NCBI GenBank assembly: GCA_001584585.1
Contig: LSYV01000006.1
Span: forward strand, 2,164,491-2,204,508
Origin: Gonium pectorale
Lineage: Eukaryota > Chlorophyta > Chlorophyceae > Chlamydomonadales > Volvocaceae
Reading direction: 5' to 3'
Length of the DNA stretch: 40,018 bases
In this document: piece after piece, positions 21,880 to 35,000 of the stretch
Layout of the letters: each line of letters begins with the position of its first letter
Numbering within the stretch: position 1 is the stretch's first letter
Program-made: the position numbers and the translations under genes
Notes under the pieces: model-generated
What the model was told of the DNA's origin: nothing
Database searches by the model: none
What the model saw: the letters and a program-made list of their open reading frames with translations, nothing else

Positions 21880-24800
21880 TCACAGCATGCGAGACCCGCC
21901 CAGCGACACCGCCGTATTCGACAATCCACCGCCGCCACCCCCGCTGCCGCGGCCGCTCAACTGCAACGACGCCGTCGCCGCCGCCGACGGAACGCACTGC
22001 ACGCCAGCGCCGCCGCACGACCCGGCGCGGCGCGGGCCGCAGTGCGTCAGCGGAGCCGCCGCAGCGGCCGCCGCCGCCACCGCGCGCACCACCGGCTCGG
22101 CCGTGGCCTTGGCGGCCAACGACCGCCGCTCCGACCTCGCCGCCGGCGCCTTGCGCCCGGTAGTCGGGCTCCCCGCCCGCTGCCCCGAAACCACTCCGTA
22201 CACCGGTACGACAACCTCCCGCTCGCGCCTGTCCTGGCTGGAGCTGTAGTACAGCCGCAGCTCCCCCAGCAGCTCCCGGCCCGGGGTGGCCTCGTCCGGG
22301 GGAAGCTGGACTGTCACCTCTACGTGCCGGGGCATGCCGGGCGGCAGCGACGCCAGCCCCTGGTGCGCCAGGCTGCAAAAGGGCGCGCCGCCGCCGTCCA
22401 CGCGCACCGTCAGCGTGTGGGGACCGCGGTTGTGGAGCGCCAGGCGGCACTGGCGCAGCTCGCCCGGCGCCAGCGGCCCGAGCTCCAAGGCCACGGCGCC
22501 AAACTCCCGCCACGCCGGCCGGTAGACATCGCCGTCGTCCCGGTCCTCCCGCTCCAGAACCGAAACCAGGTACGGTGGAGCCTGCGTATACGACAGCACA
22601 CTCCACGGCTGCGGGCTGCGGTACGCCGTGCCGGCCGTCGCGCCGGCGGCGATGGGCACGCCGTCGGCCGCCGGCGGCGGCCGCACGACGGAGGTGTCCG
22701 GCGGCGCCGCCGCAACTGCGACGGCGGCCGCCGCCGGCAGGAGGGAGGGGCCCGCGAGGTAGAGCAGCTGGTTGGCCGCCACCTTGGCGCCGTGGTCAGC
22801 GGCGGTGCGAGCCAGCAAGTCCAGGCGGTGTTTGAGGCCCCGCATGTCGCTGCGGTGTAGCCGCATGTGCCCCAATAGCCGCGACACTGCTGCCGCCGCT
22901 TCGTCGGCGGAAAGCGCCAGGCCCCAGCCCGCCGCCACGCCACCGGGATCTCGAGCCGACGGCTGAGCGGCTGCGCCGCCGCCGACACCGCCGCCGCCAC
23001 TTCCGCTGACCGCGGTGCGGCTGCCGCCCGCAGCGGAGGCCGAGGCCATGGCGACCGCCAGCCGCACCAGCACGTCCTTGAAGGCGGGGAAGCGGATCTC
23101 ATCGGGGTGAACCTGGGGGCGTGATATGGCGCCGGCCGGCGCACCGGCCGCTGCGCTCTCCAGCGGTGCGGCGCCTGCCTTGCCGACAGCCGGCTCACAG
23201 AGAGCCCCGTGGGCGGCGGATGGGTACCGGGAGTGAAACGGCTTGCCGTCGTGGTTTCTGGGGTTGGAGATCGCGGCAAGCGCTGCGGTGATGGAGTCGC
23301 AGATGGCTGCAGGGGGGCCCGTTATGGCGGATGATGGGGCGAGCTTGGCAGTGGTGGCGGTGGACGGCTTGGAGCTGGGCTTGGAAGAGGGATCGGAGCG
23401 GGAGCTGGTGGCTGGCATCGCAGCGCCCTTGTGCTTCTTAGCGCCGGAAGACGCTGTGGCGGAGGCGTAGGCTGGGCCCGAGCGGGCCTTGCCGGCAGCA
23501 GCAGAAGCCTTGGCGTCAGTGGCAGCGCCCTCGGGAGTGCCGCTGCTGCTGCCCCGTGGAGTCGAGGAGGCCGAGGAGGCCGCGCTGCTGGGTGGTGCAG
23601 CCGCCGCGGTGGGCCCCCGCGCTCGCGTCGCCGCCCCGTGCGCGGCGGCGAAGAGCTGCGCCACATCCGATCGCGAGGCCAGCTGCGGCACAACCTGCAC
23701 AGCGGAGGGGCGCAATGTGGGAGTGCCAGTAAGCAACCATGGCGAGGTAAGCGCTGCGCAATGCGCTGTACATGCGCTTACGCAAACGTTGCATCCGTGA
23801 ATGCATGGATCCGCAGGAACATGCACGCCCCGTGCCAATCACCCATGTCGGGAGGGCGATACCACCCGGCTGGGCCATGCTTTGCCATCTGGCCAAGCCC
23901 AGGAGTCGGCCACATCACGCCGCTGATGCTGCATCACACGACTGCGGCCCCACCGCCGCAGCCACGAGGGCGTCCGCAGTGTGCCGCCGCCGACGGCCCT
24001 GCAGGTGCCATCCCAAGCAACCGCAGGCTGCGACCCATCCTAGCGTCACGTCACGACATGCAGCGTGGCGCAAACCAACCAGCCTCTCGATCGACCAACC
24101 AACCAAGACCTCGGCCCCCGTGCCCCAAACCTCATCCGTCGCCGTCGCATTCTGCCGCATGTCGCATTCCAAGTCAGCCCGCCCGGGCCCGCCCGCCCGG
24201 GGGGTGGCCCGGGTATGACAGCAACGGGTGTCACCCTTTCGCCCATCCGCCCCATGCTACCCCGCCCCGCATCAGTGGCCCCAGAGAGGCATTCGCCCCG
24301 CAGGCTCCCCTCCCTGTGGCCCCTCCCTGTGGGTGGCCCCCCGCGTGCCACCTGTAGGTCCTCCAGCATCTCCACCAGCTCCCGCAGGCTCATCACCGGG
24401 TCGACAGCCAGGTTCAGCCGCCGGTTTGGCACACCCGCGGAGCCCGAGCCAGAGGCGTACCGGGCCTTGCCGGTGCCAGGGCCCGCGCCGCCGCCGCCGC
24501 CGGCCGCTCCTGTGTCGGCGCCGGCTCTGGCGCTGCGGGAGCTCAGGTGCGGAGCCGGCGAGGCGGGGACGCTGCCGCTGCTGGTGAAGCCTCCGCTGTG
24601 GGGCCCGGCGGGCGCGGTGCCGCCGGCGCTGAGGGCGTGCCGGGATGGAAGGGCTGACAACGCGGCGGCGTCCCAGCTGGCGGAGAGGGGCGCGGCGCCT
24701 CCGCCGGTGCTCCGCGCGCCGCCGCGCGCGCTAGGCTGCGCCGTCACCGCCATGCGACGAGCCCAGGGCTCCTCCAGCGGCGGCATGGCGGGGGCGTCGT

Positions 24801-26182
24801 GCACGTCCTCGGCTGAGGGCTCGGTGCGGAACTGCGTGCTGCGTCTGCAGTACCACCTGAGGGAGGAAGGGAGGCGGGCGGGGCGGGGTGACCAGCGGGC
24901 GGGCCTGAATCCTCACATCCTACGGCTCACTCCGCACTATTTAATACCGCTTTATTTCGTTGAGTACAGATGTCCGCGGCTCAGCCCGGTCGGCCATCGA
25001 CCAAGTGCTCGCCATGGGTTTCCGGGCACGGACTCTTGGCAAGCTAACCTCATTCGCTGTCCCCTTCCCGCCGGGCGTCGCCAGCGAATAACGGGGGGAC
25101 ACACCGCCCGGTGCACCACCTGTGGGCCTCCCAAGGTTCCCTGTACACAGCAGCCACCCACGCTTCCGCAATTGGCAAGCCCACAGGGACCCGGGCCGGC
25201 ATGTGACCAAAGCACCGACCCGGGGCTCACGGCGCTGCCAGGCGCGCACCTGTACAGGTAGGAGAGGGGTCCAATGTGGACGGGTGCCGGGACGCGCCGC
25301 TCCGGACCGTGCTGTCCCCGAAGGTTGGCGGTTTGGAAGTTGCTGTCGTACAGGCATACCACCTGCGAGTCCGGAGCAAGCGCGACGGCCATGAGCCCAT
25401 GACACAGCCATGAGAACGCGACAGTTAATAATGCTTGGTAGAGACTGCCAGAGTCCATGGGGGACCCTTCGGCTGTGTCTGCACGAGATGGAGGTGGTCC
25501 CCCTCCCACCCGCCTACCCACCCACCTCCAGCTCCGAGCCCTCCCAGGCGCTAAGAGCCCGTGACACCACCGCAGGCCGCAGCGGCCCCCGCGACGACGG
25601 CCGTGACGTATGATTAATGCCTGCTACGCCGCAGCCGCTGCTGTCGCTGCTGCCAGTGACCCCGCCACCGCCAACGCAGCCGCCGCTGCTGCGGCCGCTG
25701 TCGCGGCTGACTCCTCCTACAACCACCGCGGCCGCGGAGGGGCCCGAAACAAACGGCGCCGAGGCCGATGGGCTTAGACTTTTGACCCCAGCTGCTGAGC
25801 CGACTGCAGAGTCGGGGCGGCTGAGGCTGCCGACCGTTAGGCTGCGGGCCAGGGGCGGCTCATCGCCCGGAGTCGTGGATGCGACAGCCCCCGAGCCGGT
25901 CAAGTTGGAGGAGGGCATGTGGTGCAGCGTCGTGGAGCTGTGGTAAGCGCTGTTGCTGACCCGCAAGCCGTCGGGGGCAGCGCCGGTGCCGAGCAGGGAC
26001 GGTGCCTGGGCGCTGGGCTGGGTGCTGATACCGGAGTCCCCCGGAGTGCTACGCCCGACGGTGGCCAACGCCGCGCGCCACTTGAAGACGGAGTAGGCAT
26101 GGGTGGACGGATGCGCCGGTCTGCGGTCATTATGCCTGAGGGGGAGTCGGGGTTGAGAGGCAGGGCGGGGGAAAGCAAGCAT
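21880..26182 (-). CDS. Large protein with a C-terminal ASH/MSP-like beta domain (possible ciliary or centrosomal protein)
   Basis: Four exons are proposed, in phase: about 26182-25522 (Ser/Gly-rich), 25433-25250 (MAVALAPDSQVVCLYDSNF), 24856-24352 (ends MSLRELVEMLEDLQ) and 23694-21880, giving about 1054 residues. The last exon opens with VVPQLASRSDVAQLF, then a Ser/Ala-rich linker, a helical segment (FPAFKDVLVRLAVAM) and another ending HRSDMRGLKHRLDLLA. A beta-sandwich-like region follows (ALELGPLAPGELRQCRLALH, then a NRGPHTLTV strand and PPGMPRHVEVTVQL). That last pattern resembles ASPM/SPD-2/Hydin and MSP domains, which occur in ciliary and centrosomal proteins. I do not recognise the exact family. 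The C-terminus is Ala/Gly-rich low complexity. The 5' end and the first intron are uncertain: the ATG at 26182 is only one choice, and a phase-compatible 43-base intron was judged too short. Confidence 0.55.
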
Positions 26183-27253
26183 GGGTGAGTCCCGGGTGGA
26201 CGACCTGTAGCATCGCCCAACCTTACAAGTGCCCCTGATCGTGCTTCTTTGGATCATCCAGTGTTGTCCAGGGGGATGCTAGCTTTGCGCTCCAGGCTGC
26301 GCGCACTTTTGGTGCAAATTGCACGCACCTTTGATGGGCTGCGTCCAGTGCCGCACTTAACAAGGATGATAAAGGACGCTCTGACGCCTTGCTGGTATCT
26401 GTCGAGGCTCCAGATGTTTCTGTGAAGCATGTCGACCGACTGCCCGCGGAGAGAGGCCGGTTGCGAGCTGAAACCATCAGTTTTGTCTATCACAAGCGCC
26501 GTTCCATTTATCAAAGAAGAAGCGCCGGTAGAGTGCGAGTGAGTGGCACCGACTCACACGTCACACCATCGAGGACAAGTAGACTTCCAGCTACAGCTGC
26601 TGATTCCAAGCCTGCTTGTGCCTTATGTGTCTCTGAAGCCTGGCAATCGCAAAACGACACTGTGGCAGCATAACCAACGAAACCGTCAAGTACGACGTGC
26701 CGTGTATCTGCCAGAGTGCGCCCGCGATATCGGTTGACGTTAACCCTCGTGTACGCCCCTCGACTGTAAGGCATAGCGTCTGGTATCCGTGTGGTCCAGT
26801 GCTTGCTAGCAGCCCCATCACCTGCTCGTCCGTACGTTCTGCATACCGCGGCTAGGCTGTCTGAGTGGGCGGCCCGGGGACACATGGAGCTAGTGTCCGC
26901 TGGACCGCACAACCACAGCGACGCGCTGACTTGCTGGATCCTCTAAGACGGAGAGGCATTTCTGCTCATTCGCATTGCCTGCCTTGCCTTGTACCCAACC
27001 GGTGACGCAGCGCCATCGAGGCTGCCGGTAGAGGTGGGCTACATTATCTTTTGAGCTCTTCATTTCCTGCACTGCAGCCCGGTACAGGCTCCGAGAAGCC
27101 GCCCGTGGGTGCTGTTCCCACCCGATTCGCAGTTCCCAAACCGACAGCTGACTCGCCTGGCCCTCTTCCTTCCACGTCAAGCCTCCTGCTCCGCACAACC
27201 CTGTCCCTCAAATCCATCCTATCCGTCCCGCATCCTCCCTGGAGTCCCTTCCC
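26183..27253. other. Intergenic region downstream of PMI
   Basis: GC content is lower than in the flanking genes and no domain is seen on either strand. It should hold the 3' UTR of PMI (minus strand) and the promoter, or a missed 5' exon, of the ASH-domain gene. A TGTAA on the minus strand at 26227-26223 could end the PMI transcript, but that would make a UTR of about 1 kb. Confidence 0.4.
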
Positions 27254-30200
27254 CTACGCAGCCACTGCCTCCGCCGCCTTGGCCGCCGAGGCCGCCGCTG
27301 CCGCCTCGCTCAGCTGCTTCTGCAGCCCGATGAACGTCGAGTTGACGCTCGCGACCCAGATCACCAGCTCCTTGGCCCCCTTCACCGCCAGCGCCACCCC
27401 GGCCGGCAGCAGCACGATACTGCCTCGCCGCAGCGCAGCGCCGCTCTCCAGCTCCGGGACTGACTCGAGCACCGCCGGCAGGCCGCCCTCGACCGCCGCT
27501 TCGGCCTCACCGGACTGCACCAGCAGGATGCGCGGCCCCTCCACCGCCTCCAGGCTCAGGCTGGGCGCGGCCAGCGACACGGTGCCCGCCTCGATGCGCT
27601 GAATCTCAAACTCCTCGAAGGGCGGCTGGTAGACCTTGACTGACGGGGCCACGTGCTCGCCCGTCAGCACCTCGGGAAGGCCTGCGGGGTCGAGGGCGGC
27701 GGCAAGGGAGGCGGCCCGTACGTTAACAGCCTTGCACTGCCCAACCTCCTAGCCGGTAAGCGCTAATGCTTGTGCAACACAGTTCGCCAGTCGGCCCTAG
27801 ACGGGGCGGAGTTGCAGTTTCGCTGGTACATAGGGCACCTTGGCGGTACGTGAGCGACTCGCACAACACGTCGGCGTGCTTGAACTTGGGCGTGAGGCCG
27901 GCGCGGATGACGTTGTCGGAGGCGGCCATGCACTCGACCAGCTCGCCCGCCAGGTAGGCGTGCGGCTCGTTGGCGGGCAAGTAGATGGCGTGGCCGTTGG
28001 GCAGCGTGATCTGCGGCAGGCGGGAGGTTCACAAGCACAGGGTTAGGCATGGCCATCCATGCACGCAGCTATTAGCTCATTTGCGCTGACCATGAAGGGC
28101 TGGGAACGCCTGTTTCGGGCAGCCGGCAAGACGCCCTGACGGGCGGTGGGTCCGCACCCGCTACCGCCCCAGGTCCAATTGCAAGTTCCCCTGTCTCTTT
28201 CCCCCCCCCCCCCATCCACACGCCCCCATCCCCGCTACAACAAAGTCAAGACCGCCAAAAGCTCTTCCATTGCGTATGCATTTTGGTGTCCGTAACGCGA
28301 CCCGTTTCCCTGCTTCATCCCCCAGCAACTGCCCTGCGGCCGTGTCCCCACCAGGTTGAGGAAGAACGCCGACATGAGGCCCACGTCGTCGGGGAACTGG
28401 CCGTTGAGCCGCAGAGCTAGCGCCTCGTGCGGGCTCAGCTGATCCGCCTGCAGCCCGCGCAGCCGCTCCACCAGGGCCCGCACGGCGGCCGTGACGCGGT
28501 CCTGGCTGGCGGTCATGAGCGACGTGAAGGCAGCCTTGAGGGCCTGCAGGGAGCCGCCCGAGTGGGGGTGCGCAGGGCAGAGGGGCGGCACTGGGCGGGC
28601 AGCGAGGAGTATGCTCGGTTGTGGGGGCAGCAGCCCGAGGCCTGGGATGCCGGGCTGTGGGTTGGCGGGCAACGGTGAACGCAAAGACAACGGCCCAAGG
28701 CCGTCTCCTTTCCCTGGCAGACCAGCGGTCGCACTACCCCAAGCTGCCCTGTCCCATCGCAGACGCCCGTGCCAGGATGCGCTGTGTGTCAGGTGAAAGT
28801 CCCATCGCCGCCTCTGCTATCACCACCACCATCGTGGTCGTCGCCCGCCTTGTGCCCCAGTACCGACCACACGCGCGGCATTGGCACTTCCCACCTTCTT
28901 TGCCGCGTCAGTGCCGTCCGCGCCCTCCGCCGGCAGCGCCAGCAGCGCCGCCACCTGAGCCTCACCCACCAGCTCCGCCAGCTCGGGCACGCTGCGGAGC
29001 CGCGCCTGCGCGGCACGGATGCATGCAGCCGGTTGCTTAGGGCCGCGTCCGCGGAGCGGTGCAGGGGGGTTCTGTGTATGGAAGTGAGAACAAGTGCCAG
29101 CCATCCAGATGTGGAAGGGAAGGAAGGGGACAGCATGGAAGATGGTATCACTGCTGCACATGATCACGCTCCATGCCGCCCCGCCGCCCCGCACCTGCAG
29201 CTCCGCGGTGGTGGCGAACCCGCACAGCGCCTCAAAGTCACTCAGCGCCAGCGCCATCTCCGGCTTGTGGTTGGGGTCAGCGTACAGCTGCGAAGGGCGG
29301 AAATTACCAAGTTGGGGCGGGCAATGCATGAGCCTCAAAAGCGTGGAGGAGGCCGGTCCAGGGCACGTGTCACCAACTGATTCTCAACGTGCACCGGCCA
29401 TGGGCAGCACTGGGCACACCCTGCACAGGGCCAGCGTCCGGGCTGCTGCTCACCCTGGCCCTCTCTGGCCCGACTGTTGGCATCGTCTGCCTCTACTGCC
29501 GGCGCCCCTCGCTGACCTGCCGCTTGTAGACTGGACGGCGTGCGGCCCCCACGTCACTTCATCGCCCGCGCACGCCTCTGTGTGCCCCCCCCCGTGTGCA
29601 CCCCATCCACCAGCTCCCCGCGAGCGCCTCCAATCCCTAACCAAGGCCCTCGGCCCTTGCAGCCCTGCAGCTGCAGCAACCCAGGCAGCAGGCCTCCAGC
29701 TGCAGAGCCGGCACCGCGGCGGCCCGACCTTGGGGTGATCCCTGTGTAGCTTCTCAGCCAGCTCCTTGTCCGGGTGTGATTGGATGGACAGCGCTTTGGC
29801 CACACTCAGGACCTGGGAGTTTTAAAAGAGGGGGCGAGGGATCTCAGATAGCAACGGAGGGAGGGGTACGGGTACTCCTGAACCCACGGGTAATGGGCAG
29901 GCGGTCAGGCAGGCAGGCACACCGGCTGCAGTGTGAAGTTGCGAGTCCGGTAGACGAGATGCAGTGGGATGGGGACTGGAGAGCTGGCAAGCATATTTGT
30001 GCGCCACAAGGCTGTGCAGCGGTGCTGCCGAGGAGCCGCCGAGTCCTCCCCCTGGTGCCACCCACCCCAGGCCCTAGTACGCACCTTAAAGAGGTAAGGC
30101 AGCTGCCCGAAGTGCTTCTGCACATACCCACCAAGGAGCTGTGGGTAGCGGTCAAGGTGAGCCTGAAGGCTTTCCCCAGTCGACGCGAGTTTCGAGGGAC

Positions 30201-30543
30201 AGTTCGGGTGTGCGCCCATCCTGCGCACACGAACCATGACAAAGGCCGTCATCTAGTGCCTTCTTCACCCAGAAGTTGTAAACGACGAGCATATATGAAA
30301 TCCAATGCAAAGGCCCATGCAACTCCTCACCAGAGCTCCGCAAATGGCTTGGACTCGTCGATGTCGTTGCCATTCGCCTTTGCAAGCTTGGCTACCTAGA
30401 TCACCGGCAATTCGAAATGGATAAACCCGCTTCGTCAGCGAACTGTCCCCAAAGAACTCCGTAGTGAAGCCCGCAGCTACCTCGCTGTCTTCTGCACGCC
30501 TGCCCCAATCGTAATTTTGTGCGGCGCAGCGAAGGTGCAGCAT
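27254..30543 (-). CDS. PMI: Mannose-6-phosphate isomerase (phosphomannose isomerase, type I)
   Basis: Nine exons join in phase: 30543-30481, 30395-30331, 30220-30085, 29812-29729, 29287-29195, 29005-28895, 28543-28352, 28010-27839 and 27681-27254, giving 447 residues, a normal length for eukaryotic type I PMI. The enzyme interconverts fructose 6-phosphate and mannose 6-phosphate with a zinc ion, in the cytosol, feeding GDP-mannose, N-glycans and, in plants and algae, ascorbate. The family start CAAQNYDWG, the zinc ligands Gln99 and His101 (SIQSHPD), Glu126 (HKPEM) and His265 (ANEPHAYL), and the catalytic Arg284 ([14 protein letters not shown]) are all present. The start ATG directly precedes the conserved N-terminal strand. 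Introns range from 85 bases to over 400. The C-terminal tail is Ala-rich. No lesion was found. Confidence 0.93.
28202..28213. repeat. Poly-C tract in PMI intron
   Basis: A run of about 13 C on the plus strand lies in the intron between PMI exons 7 and 8. Its length is likely to be unstable. Confidence 0.7.
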
Positions 30544-32018
30544 TGATTCTTTACAGTGGGTGATCAGCAGAGACAAGGAAAGAGGAGACAGCTGTTGCAA
30601 AAGTTTGATAAACTACGGTACAGTGTAATGCGGCGACGCACTGCGCTTGAGGGGTATGCAGCGGAGTTGGAGTGACTCTCGTAGCGGCACACCGACGTGA
30701 CAGGCTTCAACAGTCGGGGGCACCCTCGTTGTATTCTTTGGATTCCTATGTTATATTTATCCCTATTAGTATATGAATGAATCTGCAGCCCTATTGTGGC
30801 ATGTTGCTTGGGCAACCGTCGAGGTTGGCCGAGGCCGAGGCGTCGAGGGAAGCGCGGGAAGTGTGACCTTCAAACCGCGGTCGGACTTGGTGGCGGGCGC
30901 GGGTGTAGAACGTTGCCTGTGTTGGGCAGCAAGCCCATGGACCCCAGATACCGTAGCTGGAGACTGTGGAGAATGCTCGTTCCTTGAAACCCGCAATGCC
31001 CTTTATGCCTACCACGCAAACAGTGGCGTGACGCCAGTGACGACGCCCATCACGCCCACGGTCCGCCTGGCTCCGCTGCCGCGGGAGGACGGCATCAACC
31101 CGTCATAGCTGTTTCCAGGTCTGCTGCACATTCGCAAACGGTCCGCTGCGTCGCACCCCTTGCTGATGTACGGCCGGGTTACACTGGGCTGCCTTTCACG
31201 GGCCCCAGCGGGTCCAGGGCGCATGGTTCCGCAGGTACCGCACTGCAACATGCAAGCCATCCGCTATCGGCCAGTGTACGCACACTGCGGACTTTGCGCC
31301 GGAGGTTTGAAGGCACGGAGCTGGGTCACGGAACAACGGCTGGCAGCAGGCGGTAGGTTGGGCTAGGTTCGATCTTTGTGGCCAGTGGCCGGCTGTCTTC
31401 CCTGGCAAGGATCCATGCTCTGTTACACGGCGAGGCGCTTGGCAGGTCCGTACTCTCACGACCCATGGGCCACGACGCCACTGCGATCGGTCCGGGCGAG
31501 CCTGCCGTGGATCCGGCCTGCTGCCTTGATCGCGCGTTGCGGCTGGCGCGGCCGCGGGGTGAAGAAGCGTGGGAGCAAGAGAGGAACCGGGGGCGCCTCC
31601 GTTGCCAGTGCGCCGACCAGAATGGCGCGTCATGCACAGCACTGGGACACGCAAAGGGCGCATCTTCCAAGTCCGACCAGATATGAGCATATGACACCGC
31701 CGCCACCAGCGACCAACCCCGCGCCCCTGTCCGCCCGCCCCGGATTACATCCACTCCGTGCCCCAAGCTACGTGGCCGGGACGCGCAGCCGCAACAACCG
31801 GACCACACGCGTGCGGTTCTGTGGCATGGCAGTGCGCGGCGAGCATACGACACACAGAGTATCTCCTCAGGACTCCTCCCCGCCTCTCACAAACACGCGC
31901 GTACGCAGCACACACACACACCTGTCTTCTGCACTCCGTCACGCTTTTGTAACACACACATAACCCCCGCAGCGGGCGTGGGTGCGCGCTTGTGCAGCGG
32001 GTGTGGCGTCCCGCCGCC
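30544..32018. other. Intergenic between PMI 5' end and SEC23-like 3' end
   Basis: The left side is the promoter and 5' UTR region of PMI and includes the most AT-rich stretch of the window (about 30735-30785, with TATATTTAT-like sequence). The right side is the 3' UTR of the SEC23-like gene. CA-rich microsatellite sequence lies at about 31906-31965. Open frames here on both strands show no domain. Confidence 0.45.
31745..31749 (-). terminator. TGTAA poly(A) signal candidate for the SEC23-like gene
   Basis: This minus-strand TGTAA is the first after the stop at 32019, about 270 bases downstream. Others lie at 31427-31423 and 31183-31179, so the real end may be further away. Confidence 0.45.
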
Positions 32019-35000
32019 TCACTTCTGCCCCGCCGCCGTCGCCGCCTCGTGCGCCAGCTGAGCCGCTACCTCGGAGCGGATGTGCTCCAGGAACTGGACC
32101 AGGCCAAAGCCCGAGGCACCGCCGCTGCTGCCGCCATTGCCACTGCCGCCCGCCGCCTCTGCCTCCGGCTGCTGCTGGGTATGGTGCCCCTCCTCCCCCT
32201 CCAGGTGCGCGTCCGGCTCGTCCAGCATGAGCGTCTCAAACAGCTCGCTGTCCTCGCCGCCCTCCCGCAGGATCTTGACCTGCACGGGGCGGGGCGGGTG
32301 GCACGATGCCCAGGCGGTACGATGGGAATGAGAGCGGCCCCCAACAAGCCTTGCACCGCAGTGCAGTGCAGTACAACCGTTCGCCCAGCGAGCGTAGTGC
32401 AGCGTCGAGCGCTTTTAGCATCAAAACCTGTCCAGCCATTTTGCTGCGCGACCCCATTCTCAGCCCATCCAAGGCCCGCGACGCCTCCCCTCCCTCCCTC
32501 CCCTCTCCCGCCCTCCATTTCCCTCTCCCTCCCTCCCGCCCATCGCCCCACCTGCGGCGTGATGCGGCGCTCGCTGCGGATGGCGGCCACCGCGCGGCGC
32601 AGCGCCGACTGCTGCGGCGGCGGGAAGGGCAGCCCGGGCGGGCACCGGTTCGTGTAAAAGACCTGTGGGCCGAACGGGAGGGTGGCGGCGGGAGGGAGGG
32701 AGTGAGGCAGAGAGGCGCGCAGGGTGGACCGCGTCACCGAGCGGTTCACATGGGCGCTTGCTGCACTACTTGGAACTGCGCATGCACCGACGCACACGTG
32801 GGTTGGGTAGAGGAAGCGCCCAGTCCACAAGTGCCGCATGGACTCGGACCAGCCAGCCACGGCCAGCGTCTGGGCTGCTGCGCTGATGGATTTGCTGCCT
32901 CGAGGGCGGGGGCGCGGCCCACACTGCGGCCCCCCCCCACCACCCACCACCGTCACGCCTCCTGGCACATCCACCACCAGCACCCGCACGCAACCCAGAC
33001 GCCGCGGCCCTGCCCGGCACACGTGCCTCCCAGCCCCCCGCCCCAGCACAAGGCACGTGGGCACCCAGCCACGCGCCCGGTTGCCCCTCAGGGCAGCGCC
33101 TCCCCGCCCTCCACTCCCCACCAGGATGAGGATGTAGGCGTCCAGCAGGAAGATGGGCGGCGCGTCGGGCCCGCACACGGCCGCCCGGCTGAGCGAGTGG
33201 CGCGGGAAGGCGGGCGTGTCGGGGTTGGTGTACGACTGCGGGAGGACGGGCGGCATGGGGGGGGGGCACAAGTAGGGCGGGCGGGGCGGGGAGGGCGCGC
33301 GCAATAGCGGCTGAGAGGAAGGACTCACGCCAGCCCCGCAGCCCCGCTGCGGACGCGCTAGCGCACGCGGTGCAAAGTGTTAAACCTTGGGCCATGGCCC
33401 GCTCTACACTGCCGGGGCTTCACCGTGCACAAAGTAAACGCATCCTTGCGCGTACAGCACAGCCAACACCCCTCCTTCCCCTGCACTCAGTCGCACGCCT
33501 TCCCCTCGCCCCCCTCCCCTCGCCACCCCACGTGCCCCTTGCCTGCATGACGGGGTACACCGCCCGCACCAGCTCCCCCGGGGGCAGGCCGCCCCACAGG
33601 TGCGCCAGGAAGGCCGTCAGGTCGGGGTGCTGCCCCTCGCCCGCCGCCGCGCCGCCCGACGAACCGCCCGACGTCGGAGGCGGCAGCGGCGGCGGCGAGG
33701 GCGCCAGCAGCGGGGAGCGCAGCAGCGCGTACACCAGGCGCGGCAGCGGAGCCAGCAGCGGGGCGGACGAGAAGTTGAGGTCGGCCTTGCGGAGTCGGTT
33801 GGGGGGAGAGTGGGCATCGTATGGGGCACGGCGAAATGGTGGTCGTTGGGCAACTTGGGGCAGGTGACATTTGGACCGATGGTCGGAGAGAAACACATGC
33901 TCGCGGGGGAGCTCAGGGGCATAAACCGGTGCGGGCATCTCCCGCGACGCCACACGGGCGAGTACTCGCGGCCCTGGCACCCGGGCGCGGGGTCAAAGCC
34001 GCCATCACAAAACACGTCTCAACACACGTCCCTAGGCAGTCCAATCTTCACGCACGAGTCCCGCGTATTGAGCTTCAGCACGTCCCTCTCATCGCAACGC
34101 GCTACCCCCACCGCTTCCCATCTTCATGACCCCCACCCCCGGCTCCGGCCGCTCACCGGCACTTCTGCCAGCTGCGGCGGCGTGAGAGCCGAGTGCAGGT
34201 TCCTGCGCGACAAGGCGGGCGGGCGGGCGAAGAGGGTGGGCGGGTGTGGGGGCGAAGGAGCTGGGCGGGGGGTGGGCGGGCGCCCGGGGGCCTGCGACGG
34301 GGCTTGTCAGACCACAGAGAACGAGAGAACAGAGCGTGAGTTCGTGCACATCCCCTGGTCCCGGCAGTTGGGCCCGTCGGGCGCTGCTGCCATGGCGCAG
34401 GAAAGGAAATGACTTCTCCTCCTCGCGGGCCTCCGAGCCGTTCATGGGCGACAGTGCGGCCGCCCCATTCCCTGCCCGCCCTGCACCACATGCAGCCTCC
34501 TTTCTTCGTCTGCGCTACCGCTTTGCCGCCGGCCCTCTGCCCTCTTTTCCCCCCTTCCCTGCACCTGTGGTACGCCAGCGCCAGGACGACCAGCCAGTCG
34601 CGCAGCAGCAGCCGGGCCTCGTTCAGGCCCTGCGTGGGAGGGCCGATTGGAAGGGTGGGGAGTTAAGGAAAAGGAGAATGAACAACGACGAGCTGGGCGC
34701 CAGCAGCGTAAGTCCAGTCCGGCGGCCGTTGCCTCGTTTTGGCTCCCGAAAGTATCGGCGATCCGAAAGTCCAGCAGCCGCCAGGTGTGTGCCGCCGTTG
34801 CCGGCGGCGTCCGCGTCGATGGCTGAGTTGCGCACAGCTAGGTAGTATCGTATAAGCTAAGGTCGTAGTAGTAGAGGTGTGTGCGTGCGTGTGCCTAAGT
34901 CGCCCACCCCATCCCCGTCCCCAGCTTGCTTAGTCCTTAACAACAGTCCGACCCTCCCAGAAAACGTACCTGGAGAGCACACGCGTACCAGGTCCGGCAG

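Noticed and set aside
21518..22606. 362-codon minus-strand frame overlapping the ASH-domain gene
   Set aside because: It is a shadow frame in very GC-rich coding sequence; the other minus frame carries the domain and the matching splice sites.
25479..25521. 43-base intron between the first two exons of the ASH-domain gene
   Set aside because: It is phase-compatible but shorter than normal algal introns. An 88-base intron (25434-25521) ending at CAAG|CATTATT fits the same phase better.
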